DNA from: JACCZH01 sp963729445
GTDB lineage: Bacteria; Chloroflexota; Chloroflexia; Thermomicrobiales; CFX8
Length of the DNA: 64,000 nt
Direction: 5' to 3'
Assembly: GCA_963729445.1 (NCBI GenBank)
Contig: CAVSNU010000005.1
Coordinates: 682,001-746,000, forward strand
Shown here: positions 26,220-34,345 of the stretch, in pieces
Position numbering within the stretch: the stretch's first letter is position 1
How the letters are laid out: every line of letters starts with the position of its first letter
The notes under the pieces: model-generated
What the model was told of the DNA's origin: nothing
What the model saw: only the letters and a program-made list of their open reading frames with translations
The model's database searches: none
Program-made: the position numbers and the translations under genes

Positions 26220-27065
26220 CTACCCCAGCCCGTCCCAGCACTCGCGGGTAAGCCGGCCGATGAGCTGGCCGGCGGCGGCGAAGCCGGGGGTACAGTCGGG
26301 GGTCTCCAGCGGGACGTGATCGGTGTAGACGGTCAGGATGAAGCGTGGCTCGTCGCCCCGGAAGACGATGCCGGCGTCGTTGAAGCCACGCCGGGCGGTG
26401 CCGGTCTTGTGGGCCACCTTGGTGCCTTCCGGCAGGAGCGACGGCATGCGGGCGCGCAGCTTCTGCCAGCTCAAGATGTCCAGGCCCAGCTGGCAGAGCT
26501 CGATCGAGCTGCCGAGGGCGGCCGCCGCGCCGGGTTGGCGGGTTCCCTGCTGGATCAGGTCGAGCAGCCGGCCAACGTCCGCGGGGGTGGTGGTGTTGGA
26601 GGCGTGGAGGTCGTGGTCGCGGGCCATGTTATTGGGCGGGATGCCGTGGCGATGGGTCGTGCCGGTCATGCCGATCGACTGGCACAGGGCGTTGACCGCG
26701 TCCAGCCCAACCATGTCGGCTACCGTACCGGTGCAGGTGTTGTCGCTGACGATGATCATCATCACGAGCGCGTCTTGCAGCTGGATCGTGAAACCCGGCT
26801 GCAGGTGCTGGAACGTGCCGCTGTTGTTGTCCTGGTACTTCGCCTGGATCGTGACTGGCTGGTCGAGCGCCAGGGTGCCTTCGTGGACCGCTTTGAGGGC
26901 GGTCATCAGAATGGCGATCTTGCGAGTGCTCGCCGACGGCACAACCACGTCCCCGTTGCGGTCGTACTCCGCGCCCGAGCGCAGGTCTTTGAGATACCAG
27001 CCAGTGTAGAAGGGCTGGGCTTCGCACAACTCGTTGAGCGTATCGGTCAGGGTCTGCATCTGCAT
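26220..27065 (-). CDS. Class A beta-lactamase-fold serine hydrolase lacking a signal peptide
   Basis: 281 residues. ATG 27065 is chosen for the AAGGAAGG site; the upstream frame extension to 27122 has no hydrophobic stretch either. Class A motifs are complete in form: S-x-x-K in VPSASTRKIAILM, SDN in MIIVSDNTCTG, and KTG in VAHKTGTARRG. The N-terminus (MQMQTLTDTLNELCEAQPFY) is polar, so there is no evident export signal. The general-base Glu of the omega loop is not obvious. It may be a cytosolic amidase/esterase rather than an antibiotic resistance enzyme. Confidence 0.85.
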   Translation of the reverse strand: MQMQTLTDTLNELCEAQPFYTGWYLKDLRSGAEYDRNGDVVVPSASTRKIAILMTALKAVHEGTLALDQPVTIQAKYQDNNSGTFQHLQPGFTIQLQDALVMMIIVSDNTCTGTVADMVGLDAVNALCQSIGMTGTTHRHGIPPNNMARDHDLHASNTTTPADVGRLLDLIQQGTRQPGAAAALGSSIELCQLGLDILSWQKLRARMPSLLPEGTKVAHKTGTARRGFNDAGIVFRGDEPRFILTVYTDHVPLETPDCTPGFAAAGQLIGRLTRECWDGLG

Positions 27066-27135
27066 CGTTCCGGTGGCCTTCCTTTGAACTTGGTCCGAAC
27101 ACGTGCCGCTGATTATCGCCACCCTGCGATGCGCG

Positions 27136-28023
27136 TCAAGACCGGGGTAAACCCGCTGTGCGCCTGAGCCGCGTCAAGCGCGCCTCGATCCTGTCCAGAT
27201 CGTGCTGCTCCAGCCACACGCCGGGTTGCCCCAGTTTCGGGGCGAGATCGGCGAGCAGGGCGGTCGCGCCCCATGCCTTGAAGATGTCCACGTCCGCGAG
27301 CCGTCCGGCAGCGCGTTCATACCCACGTAGCCAACCGGCAGCGAGCAGGCGCCGGACGGTTTCGGTGACCGGTTCCGGCCGTCCCGGGTTGAGCGGCAGT
27401 AGCCTGAGGATCGACCAGGTGCGAGCGATGTCGGCGCGCGGGTCACCGGGCATGGCGTTGGTCCAATCGAGCACGCAGCCGATCTTGTGGTCGGAGACCA
27501 TGACATTGAGGGGATGGTAGTCCAGGTGCAGTAGCCGGTTCTGCTGGAGGTTTGAGGACAGTAACCGGTCACGGAGCGCATCGTCAACCGGTGAGAAACG
27601 GGTGATCCAGGCAGAGTCGTCAACGTCTTCGATGGAGATGGTGGTTCGATGCAGCAGCGCCTGGCGTTGGCCGAAGGCGAACCCGAGCCGCCGGATGGCC
27701 CAGGGGCGGGCGCGCAGCTCGTCCATCAGGGTGCGTCCAGCACACCACGAGAGCAGCATGACCGGGCGATGCTGCCAGGTACCCTGCGTATGGATAACCG
27801 GAACAGGTATGCCGGCGAGGCTGGCGGCTCGCATCGCGGCGGCTTCGCGGCGGGCCATGTGTTCGTCGCCAGGACGCAACAACCGCAGGGCGTAGGAATG
27901 ATCGCCACGCTCGATTCTCCAGATGGTGGTATCCCACCCGCCGGAGACGCGCGTTGCCGAGGTTGCGTCGTGGATACCGAGTGTCTGCAGGATGGCGAAT
28001 GGGTCGATGCCGGTGTCACTCAA
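27136..28023 (-). CDS. APH-family small-molecule phosphotransferase
   Basis: Kinase of the aminoglycoside phosphotransferase/choline kinase fold, about 295 residues. The open frame continues to 28182, but that part overlaps the upstream LLM gene. I choose TTG 28023, preceded by AAGGA, which overlaps the LLM stop by 8 bases and implies translational coupling. Seen: TIWRIERGDHSYALRLLRPG (beta-hairpin with Lys/Arg), catalytic loop LLHLDYHPLNVMV, and the metal Asp in GCVLDWTNAMPGDP. The substrate is unknown; the coupling to two LLM oxidoreductases suggests a shared metabolic route rather than antibiotic resistance. Confidence 0.82.
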   Translation of the reverse strand: MSDTGIDPFAILQTLGIHDATSATRVSGGWDTTIWRIERGDHSYALRLLRPGDEHMARREAAAMRAASLAGIPVPVIHTQGTWQHRPVMLLSWCAGRTLMDELRARPWAIRRLGFAFGQRQALLHRTTISIEDVDDSAWITRFSPVDDALRDRLLSSNLQQNRLLHLDYHPLNVMVSDHKIGCVLDWTNAMPGDPRADIARTWSILRLLPLNPGRPEPVTETVRRLLAAGWLRGYERAAGRLADVDIFKAWGATALLADLAPKLGQPGVWLEQHDLDRIEARLTRLRRTAGLPRS

Positions 28024-28867
28024 AGGGCGGTCCTTGTCGTATCCGTTCTCGCATCTTGTCGAATGGACCACGATCGCCGTGCAGGTTCTCAACCCACCAG
28101 GTCGCTCCGGCGGCCCGGTACTCCCTGACGATGTCGGCAGCTCGCTCGAGATCATTGCCCGGCGTGATTCCGCTGACGACAACGTCGAAGGGCGTGTCAG
28201 CGATACGGTACTCGTGGATGTAGGACACTGCGGCGCGCACGTCGTCGGTCACCATGTTCTCATCCCAGCCCCGTTCCAGGCTGCCTGGAACGACACCGTC
28301 CCATTGCGCCGCCCGTCGAAACGGCGGCCGGTTCGGCCAATAGCCCGCAACCCAGACCGGGATGCGTGGAGACTGGAGCGGGGGCGGGCGAAATGTCACC
28401 TCTTCGAGGGTGTAGTGTGTCCCGGCGAAGCTGAATGGTTCGCCGCTCCAGAGGCCGGTGAGAATTTCCAACCCTTCGTCGAGTTTTTGTGCACGTACGC
28501 GATCGCTGGCCTCTTCGCCGAAGTGCGCGAACTCGACGTCGGGTGGATAGCCGAGACCAACCCCGAGAATGAGCCTGCCATTGGAGAGGTGGTCGAGTGT
28601 GGCGGTCTCGCGGGCCAGCTTCCAGGGGCGCCTGCGTGGAATGGGCGTCACCAGCGGCCCGAGAAGGATGCGTTGCGTACGCATCGCGATCGCCGTCAGC
28701 GCGACCCAGGGATCGTTGAGCGGCTGATTGAAGCCGGGCATGAATTGAATGTGGTCCCAGACAAAGAAGCCATCCCAACCGGCGATCTCCGCCTCGTCGG
28801 CCAATTCCGCGACAGTGAGTGGCTGAAAATACTCGCCGAAATTGGGAACTGAGATGCCATATTGCAA
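28016..28867 (-). CDS. LLM class flavin-dependent oxidoreductase (first of two)
   Basis: 283-residue TIM-barrel enzyme of the luciferase-like family, which uses FMN or F420. N-terminus ISVPNFGEYFQPLTVAELAD, then WDGFFVWDHIQF, TQRILLGPLVTPIPRRRPWK, ARETATLDHLSNGRLILGVG and PRIPVWVAGYWPN, all typical. The start is a TTG at 28867 preceded by a run of G. It follows the other LLM gene by 12 bases and overlaps the phosphotransferase. The cofactor cannot be decided from sequence alone. Confidence 0.87.
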   Translation of the reverse strand: MQYGISVPNFGEYFQPLTVAELADEAEIAGWDGFFVWDHIQFMPGFNQPLNDPWVALTAIAMRTQRILLGPLVTPIPRRRPWKLARETATLDHLSNGRLILGVGLGYPPDVEFAHFGEEASDRVRAQKLDEGLEILTGLWSGEPFSFAGTHYTLEEVTFRPPPLQSPRIPVWVAGYWPNRPPFRRAAQWDGVVPGSLERGWDENMVTDDVRAAVSYIHEYRIADTPFDVVVSGITPGNDLERAADIVREYRAAGATWWVENLHGDRGPFDKMRERIRQGPPFE

Positions 28868-28879
28868 CGGTGTGTCCCC

Positions 28880-29875
28880 CTATCTGGATGCGCGCAATGC
28901 CGGAAGGACCCGTCTGCCGAGCAGATTGATGCCTCCGCTGGCGGTGACACCGTGTGGGGTACCGAACTCGATTCTGCTGACGCCGGCGGCAAACAGCCCT
29001 TCGCACTGCTCGATGATGTCGGCCGGGTTACCAGCGAAGCTGAAACGATGCAAGAGGTCGTCTGGAATAAGCTTGCCAGCCTCCTCGTGATCGCCCCGCA
29101 TAACCAGTGTATTCATCTGGGTGACGAGATCGGGGTCGATCTCGACCGTTGGGTCGAGCTTGGAAATGACCGGCAAATAGAGCGCCAGTTCGCGGCGAAT
29201 CGCGGCTCTGGCGAGGTTACGATCCTCGTCGACGATGGTGACGGCCCCGAGAACGATGCGGCAGGCGGAGTCGGGACGGCCCTCTTTGAGCCAGCTGTCG
29301 ACCAGCGGCACGATATCCGGGTTGGTGGAGCCGCCGATCTTGACCTCGTCGGCTCGTTCTCCAGCCAATCGAATGAGCCTCGGCCCCCAGCTCCCGATCA
29401 TGAGCGGCACCCGCCGGCGTTGCGTGTCGTAACGCAGCACATGGTGCTCGGTCAGGGTGTAGCACGTCCCGCGATACGGTTCCCGCTTGCCCGCCAGCAG
29501 GTGCTCGACGACGTCGATCGACTCACGGATCCGGGTGATCGGGCGATCCTGGGTAATGCCGATCGAATCCAGCCATGCGCCGCGCGCGATACCCCAATAG
29601 GCGCGGCCATTGCTGGCGAGATCGAGGCTGGCGACCTGGCCGGCAATCTCGACCGGGTGCAGGGTGTACGGATTGAGCGTGGCCGGCCCGAGTCGAATCC
29701 GGCTGGTGGCCAGGGCGGCGGCGGTGAGCGGCACAATTGGCGGCTGGAACATCAGGTCGCCATAGATCGACAACATGTCGAATCCATAGCCCTCCACCAA
29801 TGCCCCCAGTTTGCCGTACTCCGAAACCGGCTTGTTGGACTGCAGGGCGATCGAAAACTCTCGCTGACGGCTCAC
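28880..29875 (-). CDS. LLM class flavin/F420-dependent oxidoreductase, Mer-like (second of two)
   Basis: 331 residues; resembles 5,10-methylenetetrahydromethanopterin reductase-type F420 enzymes. Seen: FSIALQSNKPVSEYGKLGAL, GFDMLSIYGDLMFQPPIVPL, SRIRLGPATLNPYTLHPVEI, SLDLASNGRAYWGIARGAWL and MIGSWGPRLIRLAGERADEV, and a C-terminal FAGNPADIIEQCEGLFAAGV. Start is GTG 29875. It heads the LLM-LLM-phosphotransferase run and lies 70 bases after the TIGR04076 gene on the same strand. No F420 biosynthesis gene is in the window. Confidence 0.87.
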   Translation of the reverse strand: MSRQREFSIALQSNKPVSEYGKLGALVEGYGFDMLSIYGDLMFQPPIVPLTAAALATSRIRLGPATLNPYTLHPVEIAGQVASLDLASNGRAYWGIARGAWLDSIGITQDRPITRIRESIDVVEHLLAGKREPYRGTCYTLTEHHVLRYDTQRRRVPLMIGSWGPRLIRLAGERADEVKIGGSTNPDIVPLVDSWLKEGRPDSACRIVLGAVTIVDEDRNLARAAIRRELALYLPVISKLDPTVEIDPDLVTQMNTLVMRGDHEEAGKLIPDDLLHRFSFAGNPADIIEQCEGLFAAGVSRIEFGTPHGVTASGGINLLGRRVLPALRASR

Positions 29876-29945
29876 TCCGACAATGCCTCACGATCTCTCA
29901 GCACGTTGCGGCGGATCTGTTGACGGGCATTGTCGCACAGCGAGG

Positions 29946-30269
29946 TCAGGTGAGATCCTGCGTATGCAATGTCCGGCGCCCGATCCGCTCGATCTGCATG
30001 ATGAGGCGTTCTTCAGGGTCTGGGCAGGCAACCAGCGTGTCCTGTTCCAGCCAGTCGCTAGGATCCAGGACGCGTTGCTTGGGCGTGAGGAGCGGGATGA
30101 CGGACTGGAGCGCGTAGAGGCAGAAGTGCTTGCCCTCGGGGATGCGGATGCGGCTCGACTCCGTCAACTCAAAGTAGTCCCCTACCTCCAGCCCACAGAC
30201 CGAGCGTCCCTCAATTGAGACCACCGTCACGCGCAGATCGTAGAGCTCGAAGGTTTCCCGCCGGCTCAC
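29946..30269 (-). CDS. TIGR04076 family protein
   Basis: 107-residue conserved protein of unknown role. Seen: LYDLRVTVVSIEGRSVCGLE, VGDYFELTES, RIPEGKHFCLYALQSVIPLL and ACPDPEERLIMQIERIG. The three Cys in these segments are in the usual places of the family, which suggests a metal or thiol site. GTG 30269 overlaps the stop of the upstream IMPase by 4 bases, so the pair is coupled. Confidence 0.8.
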   Translation of the reverse strand: MSRRETFELYDLRVTVVSIEGRSVCGLEVGDYFELTESSRIRIPEGKHFCLYALQSVIPLLTPKQRVLDPSDWLEQDTLVACPDPEERLIMQIERIGRRTLHTQDLT

Positions 30270-31183
30270 AGATTGGTCTCATCCCAGGGCTCACGGTGCA
30301 GCGTGTCGAGGAGCGCCGCGTGGAGGCGCGGATTCGCGGCTGCCAGAAGTGGAACGCGGTAGGTGAGATCGAAATCGAGCGAGACCGGAGTGCCGTCAAA
30401 TCCGCTCAGGACGCTACCGGACTCGTTCAGCAGGGCAAGCGCACCGGCGTAGTCGACGATCTTTTCACCATGGCCACCGGGCGAGATCCGATTGGGGTTG
30501 ACCATGGCGTCGAGCGAGCCACACGCGATGAGCGCGAGATCGAGGGCAGAGCAGCCGGTAATCCGTACCCGGTTTGCGCCGGTCATGATCGTCTTCATGG
30601 TGCGCCATGCGGTTTCCGTTTCAGGCCGCACGAGTGACACGATCGCGCGGTCGACCGTTTCAACGCCGCGAGCGGTGACTCGCACGCCGTCGAGCTCGAC
30701 GCCCTGGCCTTTGGCGGCGGTGAAGACCTCGCCGGTTGGCAGATTCATCACGCAGCCGGCGACGACCTCGCCATCTTGAACGACACCGACCGAGAAGGCG
30801 TAATACGGGAAGCCGAAGACGTGGCCCTCACGGAGAGGAGTCTGCACGATATCGACGAAGTCCGCATCCTCCTGCGGCACGAAGTGGGGCACGGCGACGG
30901 CGTTGTTGGTGGCGTCAATCGGGTCGACAATGGCCGTCAAAGCTGAGCCCCGGTCGATGAAGCCGACCTCTTCGCTGAGGACGTTCATCCTCGGCTCGGC
31001 GCGCTCCAGAAAATCGAGCGCCGCACTCTCGGCAAGCTGGTCGATGTGGGTGGTGGCGAAGCCGTCCGCACCCATGCCCACCACCTCGGCCATGCGGTGA
31101 TACTCGGCCCTGACCACCGCCGCGCGCACACTCTGCCCACACTCGATCAGAAGGTCAACGATTTTGCGGTCGCGATCGGTCAA
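30266..31183 (-). CDS. Inositol monophosphatase family protein
   Basis: 305-residue Mg-dependent phosphatase of the IMPase/FIG superfamily. Metal residues: Glu-Glu in MNVLSEEVGF, and the DPIDGTxN motif present as AIVDPIDATNNAV, with Ala in place of the usual Gly. C-terminal signature RITGCSALDLALIACGSLDA is typical; the usual WDxAAG is altered to EKIVDYAGALAL, keeping the Asp. Start is TTG 31183. The enzyme may hydrolyse inositol phosphate, histidinol phosphate or another sugar phosphate. It heads a same-strand run ending with the M20 peptidase. Confidence 0.85.
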   Translation of the reverse strand: MTDRDRKIVDLLIECGQSVRAAVVRAEYHRMAEVVGMGADGFATTHIDQLAESAALDFLERAEPRMNVLSEEVGFIDRGSALTAIVDPIDATNNAVAVPHFVPQEDADFVDIVQTPLREGHVFGFPYYAFSVGVVQDGEVVAGCVMNLPTGEVFTAAKGQGVELDGVRVTARGVETVDRAIVSLVRPETETAWRTMKTIMTGANRVRITGCSALDLALIACGSLDAMVNPNRISPGGHGEKIVDYAGALALLNESGSVLSGFDGTPVSLDFDLTYRVPLLAAANPRLHAALLDTLHREPWDETNL

Positions 31184-31518
31184 GCCCTACCCTCTTTCAC
31201 TCTCGTCAATGTCGGGAAGGGTACTCGATTTGTTGCCCAGCGACACTGCGTCCACGCGACGGTAGTGCATCCTTACGAGGTCGTCTTCAGCGCAGTACGA
31301 GGTCATTTTGCAGGCAGTTGACTGTCAACTTGAGAGCGATTGGCTGTCGTCATGAGCGCAGCCGACAGAACTCGACTGCGCCGAAACGTCGTCAGGCGAG
31401 AAATCTTTTGGCTACGCCCATGATGACCTCGTAGGAATGCGCTCGAGAAGCCAGCCGGGGCGGTCGCGACGTCCGTTTGAGAGTGGTATGTTGAGCTAGT
31501 AGCAATGGACGGAGGAGC
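31184..31518. promoter_or_regulatory. Divergent control region with operator-like repeats
   Basis: Between the IMPase and the small membrane protein. TACGAGGTC occurs at 31274-31282 and 31296-31304, 22 bp apart (two helical turns), and again inverted at 31435-31443. A perfect 15-bp palindrome AGTTGACTGTCAACT lies at 31316-31330. No coding frame is credible. Confidence 0.4.
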
Positions 31519-31716
31519 ATGACGGCTCACGGACTTACCATGATGGCGACGGTGGGGACCTTTTTCGGAATTCTCTGGTTCGGGGTATTTGTTGTGGGCT
31601 TAACCCCGGGCACAGCTTTCGTGGCCAGCCTCGCGACGCTGACCTTGCTCGGCGTCGGAGTTATGTTCACCAGGGCAACCTTTCGCCGTGATGATGACAG
31701 CGACATCCGTCCCTAG
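31519..31716 (+). CDS. Small two-span membrane protein
   Basis: 65 residues, no family recognised. ATG 31519 follows GGACGGAGGAGC, a strong ribosome site. Two hydrophobic segments: MATVGTFFGILWFGVFVVGL (about 9-28) and AFVASLATLTLLGVGVMF (about 33-50), with an acidic/basic tail (RRDDDSDIRP). Its stop overlaps the phoU stop region on the other strand. Confidence 0.65.
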   Translation: MTAHGLTMMATVGTFFGILWFGVFVVGLTPGTAFVASLATLTLLGVGVMFTRATFRRDDDSDIRP

Positions 31717-32366
31717 TTCATCTCTTCGATTTCGCCGGTGACGCTGAAGATCGTTCGCTCGCAAATGTTGGTGACGCGGTCGGCGATCCGCTCCAGGTTG
31801 TGTGCTACCCATAAGAGGTGGGTCGCGCGCGGAACGGTCCGTGGGTCGGAGATCATAAAGGTGAGCAGCTCACGATAGACCTGCTCGTAGAGCTGGTCCA
31901 CCTCGTCATCGCGCCGGGCAACCTGGCGGGCACGATCGGCGTCCTGCTCGATAAAGGCGTCCAGGGCTTCCATCAGCAGCTCGCGGCCAATGTCAGCCAT
32001 CCTCGGGAGGTCAATCAAGGGCTTGAGCAATGGCTCGTCGACGATCCGCAGGGTGAGCTTGGCGATCCCCTGAGCATAATCTGCCATGCGCTCGAGCTCG
32101 GTGGCGATGTGCATGACGGCGAAGATGTAGCGCAGGTCGCCTGCCAGTGGTGCTTGGGTGGCGATCAGCAGCGTGGAGTTCTCCTCGATCTTCCAGCGCT
32201 GGGCATTGATATGCTCGTCGAACTCAATAATCTGTTGCGCTAGCTCAACGTTTTGGGTACGCAACGCCTCGACCGACCTCGCGACAGCCTTCTCGACCAT
32301 GCTGCCGAGCGACAGCATCTCTTCCTGCATCTCCTGCATGCTTTGCGTGAACACAGTTCTGGTCAT
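31713..32366 (-). CDS. phoU: Phosphate signalling complex protein PhoU
   Basis: 217 residues, the normal PhoU length, with two three-helix repeats. Seen: FTQSMQEMQEEMLSLGSMVE, LIATQAPLAGDLRYIFAVMH, IATELERMADYAQGIAKLTL, then in repeat two THLLWVAHNLERIADRVTNI. The ExxxD metal-cluster motifs are present in both (ELERMAD, NLERIAD). ATG 32366 is chosen; the frame upstream lacks homology. PhoU links PstSCAB to the PhoR-type kinase and represses the Pho response when phosphate is plentiful. Last gene of the pst cluster, 105 bases after pstB. Confidence 0.95.
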   Translation of the reverse strand: MTRTVFTQSMQEMQEEMLSLGSMVEKAVARSVEALRTQNVELAQQIIEFDEHINAQRWKIEENSTLLIATQAPLAGDLRYIFAVMHIATELERMADYAQGIAKLTLRIVDEPLLKPLIDLPRMADIGRELLMEALDAFIEQDADRARQVARRDDEVDQLYEQVYRELLTFMISDPRTVPRATHLLWVAHNLERIADRVTNICERTIFSVTGEIEEMN

Positions 32367-32471
32367 GACCGTGGAGGTCCCTTCGATCGCGCACGATAAT
32401 GTATCTATTATGACGCATGACGCAGCCAAATGGTCGCGTATAGCCCACCGTGTTTCATCAGAATCGGGGCG

Positions 32472-33293
32472 TTACCCGACTCGACCGGTGATGTAATCTT
32501 CCGTCTTGGGATCCTTCGGATTGGTGAAGACCTCGTGGGTGGGACCATATTCCACCATGTAGCCTGATCGGTCGTCTCCCACAGAGAAATAGGCGGTGTA
32601 GTCAGAAGCGCGCGCGGCTTGCTGCATGTTGTGGGTCACGATCACAATGGTGTAGTCCTTGGAGAGCTCCTGCATCAGGTCCTCGATCTTCAGCGAGGAG
32701 ATCGGGTCCAGCGCGGACGCGGGCTCATCCATCAGGATCACGTCCGGCTGGATCGCGATAGCACGGGCAATGCAGAGCCGTTGCTGTTGGCCGCCCGAGA
32801 GTGAGAGCCCACTGTCCCTGAGTTTGTCCTTCACTTCGTTCCAGAGGGCGGCCTGGGTGAGGCTGCGCTCCACGAGCTCATCCATGTCGCCGCGATAGCC
32901 GTTGATCCTGGCGCCCCAGGCGACGTTCTCGTAGATCGACTTGGGGAACGGGTTGGGCTTCTGGAAGACCATGCCGATACGACGGCGGACCTCGACGGGG
33001 TCGATGTCCGGGCCGTAGATGTTGTGGCCGTGGTAGAGTACCTCCCCTTCCACGTGGGCGTTCGGGATCAAGTCGTTCATGCGGTTGAGCGAGCGCAGCA
33101 CCGTGCTCTTGCCGCAGCCCGATGGGCCAATGAGCGCAGTGATGCGGTTTTCCGGGAACGAGAGATTCACGTCGCGCACGGCGCGGAATCCGCCGTAGTG
33201 CACCTCCAGATCTCTGGTGCTCATCGCAGCTTTGCCGGTGTCGAGTTCATTGGTCGCCCCGCGTGTTTCAGGGCGGAGAGAGCGGCGAACCAT
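32472..33293 (-). CDS. pstB: Phosphate ABC transporter ATP-binding protein PstB
   Basis: ATPase of the high-affinity phosphate importer, 273 residues. Walker A GPSGCGKSTVLRSLNRMND, Q-loop MVFQKPNPFPKSIYENVAWG, signature LSGGQQQRLCIARAIA, Walker B VILMDEPASALDP, switch His in VIVTHNMQQAARASD. The start ATG 33293 overlaps the pstA stop (TAATG), so the two are coupled. Confidence 0.97.
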   Translation of the reverse strand: MVRRSLRPETRGATNELDTGKAAMSTRDLEVHYGGFRAVRDVNLSFPENRITALIGPSGCGKSTVLRSLNRMNDLIPNAHVEGEVLYHGHNIYGPDIDPVEVRRRIGMVFQKPNPFPKSIYENVAWGARINGYRGDMDELVERSLTQAALWNEVKDKLRDSGLSLSGGQQQRLCIARAIAIQPDVILMDEPASALDPISSLKIEDLMQELSKDYTIVIVTHNMQQAARASDYTAYFSVGDDRSGYMVEYGPTHEVFTNPKDPKTEDYITGRVG

Positions 33294-34345
33294 TACCAGG
33301 TCCTTTCTGTCTTGCGACGGATGATGATGGCGATGCCGTTCATAGTCAGGAGGATTGATAACAGCACGACGATACCAGCCGACGCAAGATTATGGAAGGT
33401 TGCTTGGGGCAAGGATACCCAGTTGAAAATCTGAATGGGCATGACGGTAAAGACATCCCGCACCCCACTCGGTTCAAAGGCAACGTAGGTGAGCGCGCCA
33501 ATCGTGATGAGTGGCGCGGTCTCGCCGATCGCTCGCGACATCGCGAGGATCGTCCCCGTAAGGATACCGGGCAGGGCGGAGGGTAAGACGTGGCTGTAGG
33601 TCGTCTCCCAGCGGGTGGCCCCCAGGGCAAGTGCGGCCTGCCGTTGCGTTGACGGCACGGCCCGGATGGCCTCGCGTGCCGCGACAATGATCACTGGCAG
33701 GCTTAAGAGCGTCATCGTGAAGGCACCGGCCAGGACCGTACCGCCACCGGTTAGACCTTCAGCGCCGCGTACAAAGATCGTTAAGCCGAGTAATCCATAG
33801 ATGATTGAAGGTACTCCAGCGAGGTTGGCGATGTTCGTCTCGATAATCCGGCTCAACCAGCCATTCGGGCTATATTCTTCCAGGTAAATGGCCGCGCCCG
33901 CGCCAATCGGAAAAGCGAGCACGAGGGTGATCCCGATCACCATGAGACTGCCGATGAGCGGCGAGCGGAATCCTCCAAGCTCTGGGAAGCGCGAGGGGAA
34001 GTTCGTCAGGAAGTTGATGTTCAGCCACGAGAAGAAGCGGAACTCGGCCTCGGGATAGTTCTCAGCCGTATTACGCTCCAGCTCGTCGCGGTTAAAGAGC
34101 CCTTCCCAGAGCGGCCAGGTCTTGACGACGTGCGGCTGGACGCGGCCGCGCACCTCACGCTCTTCGACCGCAGCCCAGGTGAAGGTATTGCCGATGGTGT
34201 CGTAGAGCAGCGCCCCGAGTGCCAGAACGCCAAAGATCGTCATCGCCAGGCAGATGTTGCGGAAGATCCCGCCGCGCCGTTTGCGGGCGTTGATTCGATC
34301 GTCGAAGAGGGCTTCCCGATGGTTCGGAGTTGGCAGCGAGCTCAA
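33293..34345 (-). CDS. pstA: Phosphate ABC transporter permease PstA
   Basis: Inner-membrane permease, 350 residues, longer than usual because of a loop of about 60 residues after the first span (LAMTIFGVLALGALLYDTIG). Conserved parts: AAIYLEEYSPNGWLSRIIET, GVPSIIYGLLGLTIFV, LSLPVIIVAAREAIRAVPST and the coupling loop LALGATRWETTYSHVLPSAL. Start TTG 34345 overlaps the pstC stop (TTGA). Confidence 0.95.
   Translation of the reverse strand: MSSLPTPNHREALFDDRINARKRRGGIFRNICLAMTIFGVLALGALLYDTIGNTFTWAAVEEREVRGRVQPHVVKTWPLWEGLFNRDELERNTAENYPEAEFRFFSWLNINFLTNFPSRFPELGGFRSPLIGSLMVIGITLVLAFPIGAGAAIYLEEYSPNGWLSRIIETNIANLAGVPSIIYGLLGLTIFVRGAEGLTGGGTVLAGAFTMTLLSLPVIIVAAREAIRAVPSTQRQAALALGATRWETTYSHVLPSALPGILTGTILAMSRAIGETAPLITIGALTYVAFEPSGVRDVFTVMPIQIFNWVSLPQATFHNLASAGIVVLLSILLTMNGIAIIIRRKTERTW

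Noticed and set aside
28862..29923. 353-codon forward open frame
   Set aside because: Antisense to the Mer-like LLM oxidoreductase and without recognisable domains.
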